A DNA stretch of 64,000 bases from positions 496,001 through 560,000 of the forward strand of contig NZ_CP041690.1 in assembly GCF_008000755.1 (NCBI RefSeq), given 5' to 3'. Of the stretch, positions 61,781 to 64,000 are shown in pieces (position 1 is the stretch's first letter; each line of letters begins with the position of its first letter). The notes under the pieces are model-generated. The model searched no databases. It saw only the letters and a list, made by a program, of their open reading frames with translations, and was not told the DNA's origin. This stretch comes from Youhaiella tibetensis. GTDB taxonomy: Bacteria; Pseudomonadota; Alphaproteobacteria; Rhizobiales; Devosiaceae. Position numbers and translations under genes: made by a program.

Positions 61781-63211
61781 ATGGCAGCCGAACCCCGCGC
61801 AATGCCGGGCCCTTTTTCCGGCCTATCGGTCAAGCTCATCACGATCATCGTCGCGGTGATCCTGACGGCCGGCATCGTCATCTACCTGCCTCTTGTCGCC
61901 AATTACCGCGATAGCTGGCTGGCCGACCGGCTGCGCATCGGCATCGTGGCGGCGCGCGTCCTCGATGCCGTGCCCGACGTGATGGCGCTCCCCCAGACCC
62001 TGACCGACCGTCTGCTCAACTCGGCCGGCGCCAAGGCGATCGTCTATCGCCGTGGCGGTCAAAGCCAGCTCCTGAGCGTGGAAGGGGTGGAAATGCCCAA
62101 GGAGGTCGTGACCGCCGACATGCGGCTCGACGATCCCGTGACGCGTATCCTGGGGGCGCTCGACACGCTCTTCGCCGGCAACGGGCGAACCCTGCGCATC
62201 GTGGGCGACAGCGACGGCTCGGCGGATGGCGTGGTGGAGGTCCTCATGTCCGAGACCCCGCTCCGGCTCGGCATGCTGGCCTATTCGCGCAACATCGCGC
62301 TGCTCTCGCTGATCATCGCCGCCATCACCGCCATTGCGCTCTACGTCTTCGTCAGCCGCACCTTCATCGCGCCCATCCGACGCATCACCGCCAACATGGT
62401 GGCCTACCGGCAGGCGCCGGAAAACGCCAACCTCATCATCGCGCCCGAGCCGCGCAAGGACGAGGTCGGCATCGCCGAGCGCGAGCTGGCCGCGATGCAG
62501 ACCGACCTCTTCACCATGCTGCGCCAGCGCCGCCACCTCGCCGATCTCGGGCTCGCGGTGGCCAAGATCAACCATGACCTGCGCAACACCCTGACTTCGG
62601 CGCAACTGCTCTCCGACCAGGTGGCTACGCTCGACGACCCCAAGGTGCAGCGCCTGGCGCCGCGCCTGGTGACCACGCTCGACAAGGCCATCGGCTTTGC
62701 CCAGTCCGTGCTCGACTATGGCCGCCAGAGCGCCACCCCGCCCAAGCCGGGCCCCGTGGACATGCGTCTCCTCGTCGAGGAATCGGGCATAGAAGCCGGC
62801 CTGATGGGGCATCCGGACGTGCGATTCTCCAACGGCATTCCGGACGGCCTCGTGATCAACGCCGATGCCGACCAGCTCGGCCGTGTGCTGGTGAACCTGC
62901 TCAAGAACGCCCGGCAGGCGCTGGAGGCCAATACGGGCGCGAGCCATCCCCCCGAGATCACAGTGACCTTCTCGGAGGCGCCGGACGAGCTGATCTTTAC
63001 CGTTGCCGACAATGGTCCCGGCCTGCCGCCGCGCGCCAAGGAGAATCTCTTCATCGCCTTCGAGGGCTCGGCCCGCGCCGGCGGCACGGGCCTTGGCCTG
63101 GCCATCGCGCGCGAGCTTGTGGAAGCCCACGGTGGAAAACTCCTCTTCGTCGATCAGCCGCAGGGCGCGCGTTTCGACATCATCCTGCCCGCAACCGCCC
63201 GGCTTTCCTGA
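61781..63211 (+). CDS. Sensor histidine kinase
   Basis: The 476-residue inner-membrane kinase has a helix at about 18-40, a periplasmic sensor of about 130 residues and a second helix at about 170-195 (IALLSLIIAAITAIALYVFV). A HAMP linker (FIAPIRRITANMVAYRQAPENAN) follows. The phosphoacceptor is H265 in AKINHDLRNTLTSAQLLSDQ, an HDLRN-type box. ATPase boxes are NLLKNARQA, VADNGPGLP and GGTGLGLAIARELVEAHGG. No response regulator is adjacent. It follows the flavoprotein by 27 bases. Confidence 0.93.
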   Translation: MAAEPRAMPGPFSGLSVKLITIIVAVILTAGIVIYLPLVANYRDSWLADRLRIGIVAARVLDAVPDVMALPQTLTDRLLNSAGAKAIVYRRGGQSQLLSVEGVEMPKEVVTADMRLDDPVTRILGALDTLFAGNGRTLRIVGDSDGSADGVVEVLMSETPLRLGMLAYSRNIALLSLIIAAITAIALYVFVSRTFIAPIRRITANMVAYRQAPENANLIIAPEPRKDEVGIAERELAAMQTDLFTMLRQRRHLADLGLAVAKINHDLRNTLTSAQLLSDQVATLDDPKVQRLAPRLVTTLDKAIGFAQSVLDYGRQSATPPKPGPVDMRLLVEESGIEAGLMGHPDVRFSNGIPDGLVINADADQLGRVLVNLLKNARQALEANTGASHPPEITVTFSEAPDELIFTVADNGPGLPPRAKENLFIAFEGSARAGGTGLGLAIARELVEAHGGKLLFVDQPQGARFDIILPATARLS

Positions 63212-64000
63212 TTTCCCCGCCGGCTGCCCCGGGCGCCAATCCTCCGCCTTGTCATTTTCGTGACGAAGGGCGCTTGCAAACCGAAAAGACCCCATGTATG
63301 GGTTGCCCCGCTTTCACGGCGAAGCGCAATTGCCCGCCGTGATCTGCCGTGAAAACGGCCTGCGCGCCCGTAGCTCAGCTGGATAGAGCACCAGACTACG
63401 AATCTGGGGGTCAGGAGTTCGAATCTCTTCGGGCGCGCCATTTCTCCTGAGACACCATTTCCCACACTTAGAACGTTGCCTAAAACCTTGAACGGCAAGG
63501 ACAAGGTGGGCGTTCTAACACCATCTTTTCGGTGATATTTCGGGCGATCCCCAAAAACGAGTTTCATCACCATTCTGCGGTCCTCCAGCCGACCAGAACT
63601 CCAGAGAATCCAAGGGTTTGAGATAAAGTCGAGCGCCGTTCTAAGTGTCTCCTCGAAACTTAGCTTAGGACGGCCGACATTCTGAAGCTTCTCGGCTATC
63701 AGCCGACGTTTCGCCTGCAGCTCCTCGACCTGATCTTCAAAGGCTTTGATCACCGCAGGCAGACTCACGACGAGAATCTTGTCGAGCGTCCTCGCAACCT
63801 CCTGGTCGATAGCCTTCATCTCCTTCCGAAGCGACTCCGCTTCGGTTTCGGTGCTTGCGATGCGAAGGTCCCACAGGTCCTTGAAGATGCGACGCGCAAC
63901 GCGGAACACGGCAGCGTGAGGCGTCACCGACTTCAGCAATGTCTCAAAGTCGCCTTCGATCCTCTGCCTACGAATGGACTTGCCGTAGCTGTCACAGCCT
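63154..64000 (-). CDS. Serine recombinase, C-terminal part (gene continues past window)
   Basis: Only the C-terminus is seen. From the right edge it reads CDSYGKSIRRQRIEGDFETLLKSV, typical of the zinc-ribbon/recombinase region of large serine recombinases, then a coiled coil (DQEVARTLDKILVVSLPAVIKAFEDQVEELQAKRRLIAEKL). FEETLRTALDFISNPWILWSSGRLEDRRMVMKLVFGDRPKY and LSLPFKVLG follow. After GEMARPKRFELLTP the frame crosses the tRNA-Arg gene in antisense and runs to 63154, overlapping the histidine kinase end by 58 bases. The native stop was probably displaced by integration. Confidence 0.8.
   Translation of the reverse strand, partial: GCDSYGKSIRRQRIEGDFETLLKSVTPHAAVFRVARRIFKDLWDLRIASTETEAESLRKEMKAIDQEVARTLDKILVVSLPAVIKAFEDQVEELQAKRRLIAEKLQNVGRPKLSFEETLRTALDFISNPWILWSSGRLEDRRMVMKLVFGDRPKYHRKDGVRTPTLSLPFKVLGNVLSVGNGVSGEMARPKRFELLTPRFVVWCSIQLSYGRAGRFHGRSRRAIALRRESGATHTWGLFGLQAPFVTKMTRRRIGARGSRRGNQESRAVAGRMMSKRAPCG
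63275..63303 (+). promoter_or_regulatory. Candidate promoter of the tRNA-Arg gene
   Basis: TTGCAA, 17 bases, TATGGG forms a sigma-70-type pair about 60 bases before the tRNA. No other promoter-like pair is as clear in 63212-63363, which holds no gene on the plus strand. Confidence 0.3.
63364..63440 (+). tRNA. tRNA-Arg (anticodon ACG)
   Basis: The 77-nucleotide cloverleaf has acceptor stem GCGCCCG / CGGGCGC, discriminator G and encoded CCA. The D-arm is GCTCAGCTGGATAGAGC, the anticodon stem-loop CCAGA-CTACGAA-TCTGG with anticodon ACG (A34 normally edited to inosine), and the T-arm GGAGTTCGAATCTCT-like. The element at the right edge begins at or near its 3' end. Confidence 0.95.
63400..63440. 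other. Probable attachment site at the tRNA-Arg 3' half
   Basis: The recombinase frame meets the intact tRNA with its CCA end, so the integration junction should be in or near the anticodon-to-3' part. The other junction is outside the window, so the core sequence cannot be read. Confidence 0.45.

Overview
The window reads as a contiguous piece of a high-GC alphaproteobacterial chromosome. The most likely source is a member of Hyphomicrobiales near Devosia (Devosiaceae); this is inference from gene order and family content, not a database result. Supporting signs are rpmH-rnpA-yidC-engB, ffs-dnaX-ybaB-recR, tsaE-murU-addB-addA-trxA, a DivL-type PAS kinase with tyrosine at the phosphoacceptor position, and many dispersed GC-rich palindromic intergenic repeats.

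Layout. 1-5.4 kb: the end of a GT-C-like membrane protein, a 1-Cys peroxiredoxin, an ArsR-type regulator with a palindromic operator candidate, CreA, and an amino-acid ABC permease plus binding protein with no ATPase beside them. 5.6-10.4 kb: a YegP-like protein, a compact flavin electron-transfer operon (FMN-binding protein, ApbE, NqrB/RnfD-like membrane domain fused to a ferredoxin-reductase domain), a DMT transporter and a SelW-like protein. 10.8-13.8 kb: an accessory patch with an uncharacterised protein, a solitary Phd/YefM antitoxin, and an AT-richer two-gene unit (unknown protein plus XRE-ImmA/IrrE protease). 13.9-20 kb: RibD-like reductase, lepA, LysR, a two-domain DUF6228-like protein with a frameshift, aldo/keto reductase and a small exported protein. 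20-28 kb: SDR, cupin and Gfo/Idh/MocA sugar dehydrogenase, AraC divergent from an Fsr-type MFS pump, glycerate kinase, DUF1045 and small genes.

28.2-33.6 kb: a complete dipeptide/oligopeptide-type ABC operon with two strong hairpins between the binding-protein and permease genes. 33.6-34.3 kb: a non-coding repeat region with two 195-bp direct copies. 34.3-38.9 kb: zntA-like Zn/Cd/Pb ATPase behind a MerR-type promoter, uup and DUF1810. 39-53 kb: divL, tsaE, murU, addB, addA, trxA, a GH3 glycosidase, a second thioredoxin (CPPC) behind a hairpin that overlaps its ribosome binding site, and convergent folC. 53-60 kb: recR, ybaB, dnaX, SRP RNA, a P-loop protein, engB, yidC, rnpA and rpmH, all on the minus strand. 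60-64 kb: a flavin disulfide-reductase-like protein lacking the redox cysteines, a histidine kinase, tRNA-Arg(ACG), and the 3' part of a serine recombinase whose reading frame runs into the tRNA gene. This suggests an integrated element that continues beyond the right edge.

Most of the window is housekeeping: DNA repair, replication, translation, RNA processing and membrane insertion. The accessory material that looks least explained is at 10.8-13.8 kb, at 17.5-18.3 kb and at the right edge.
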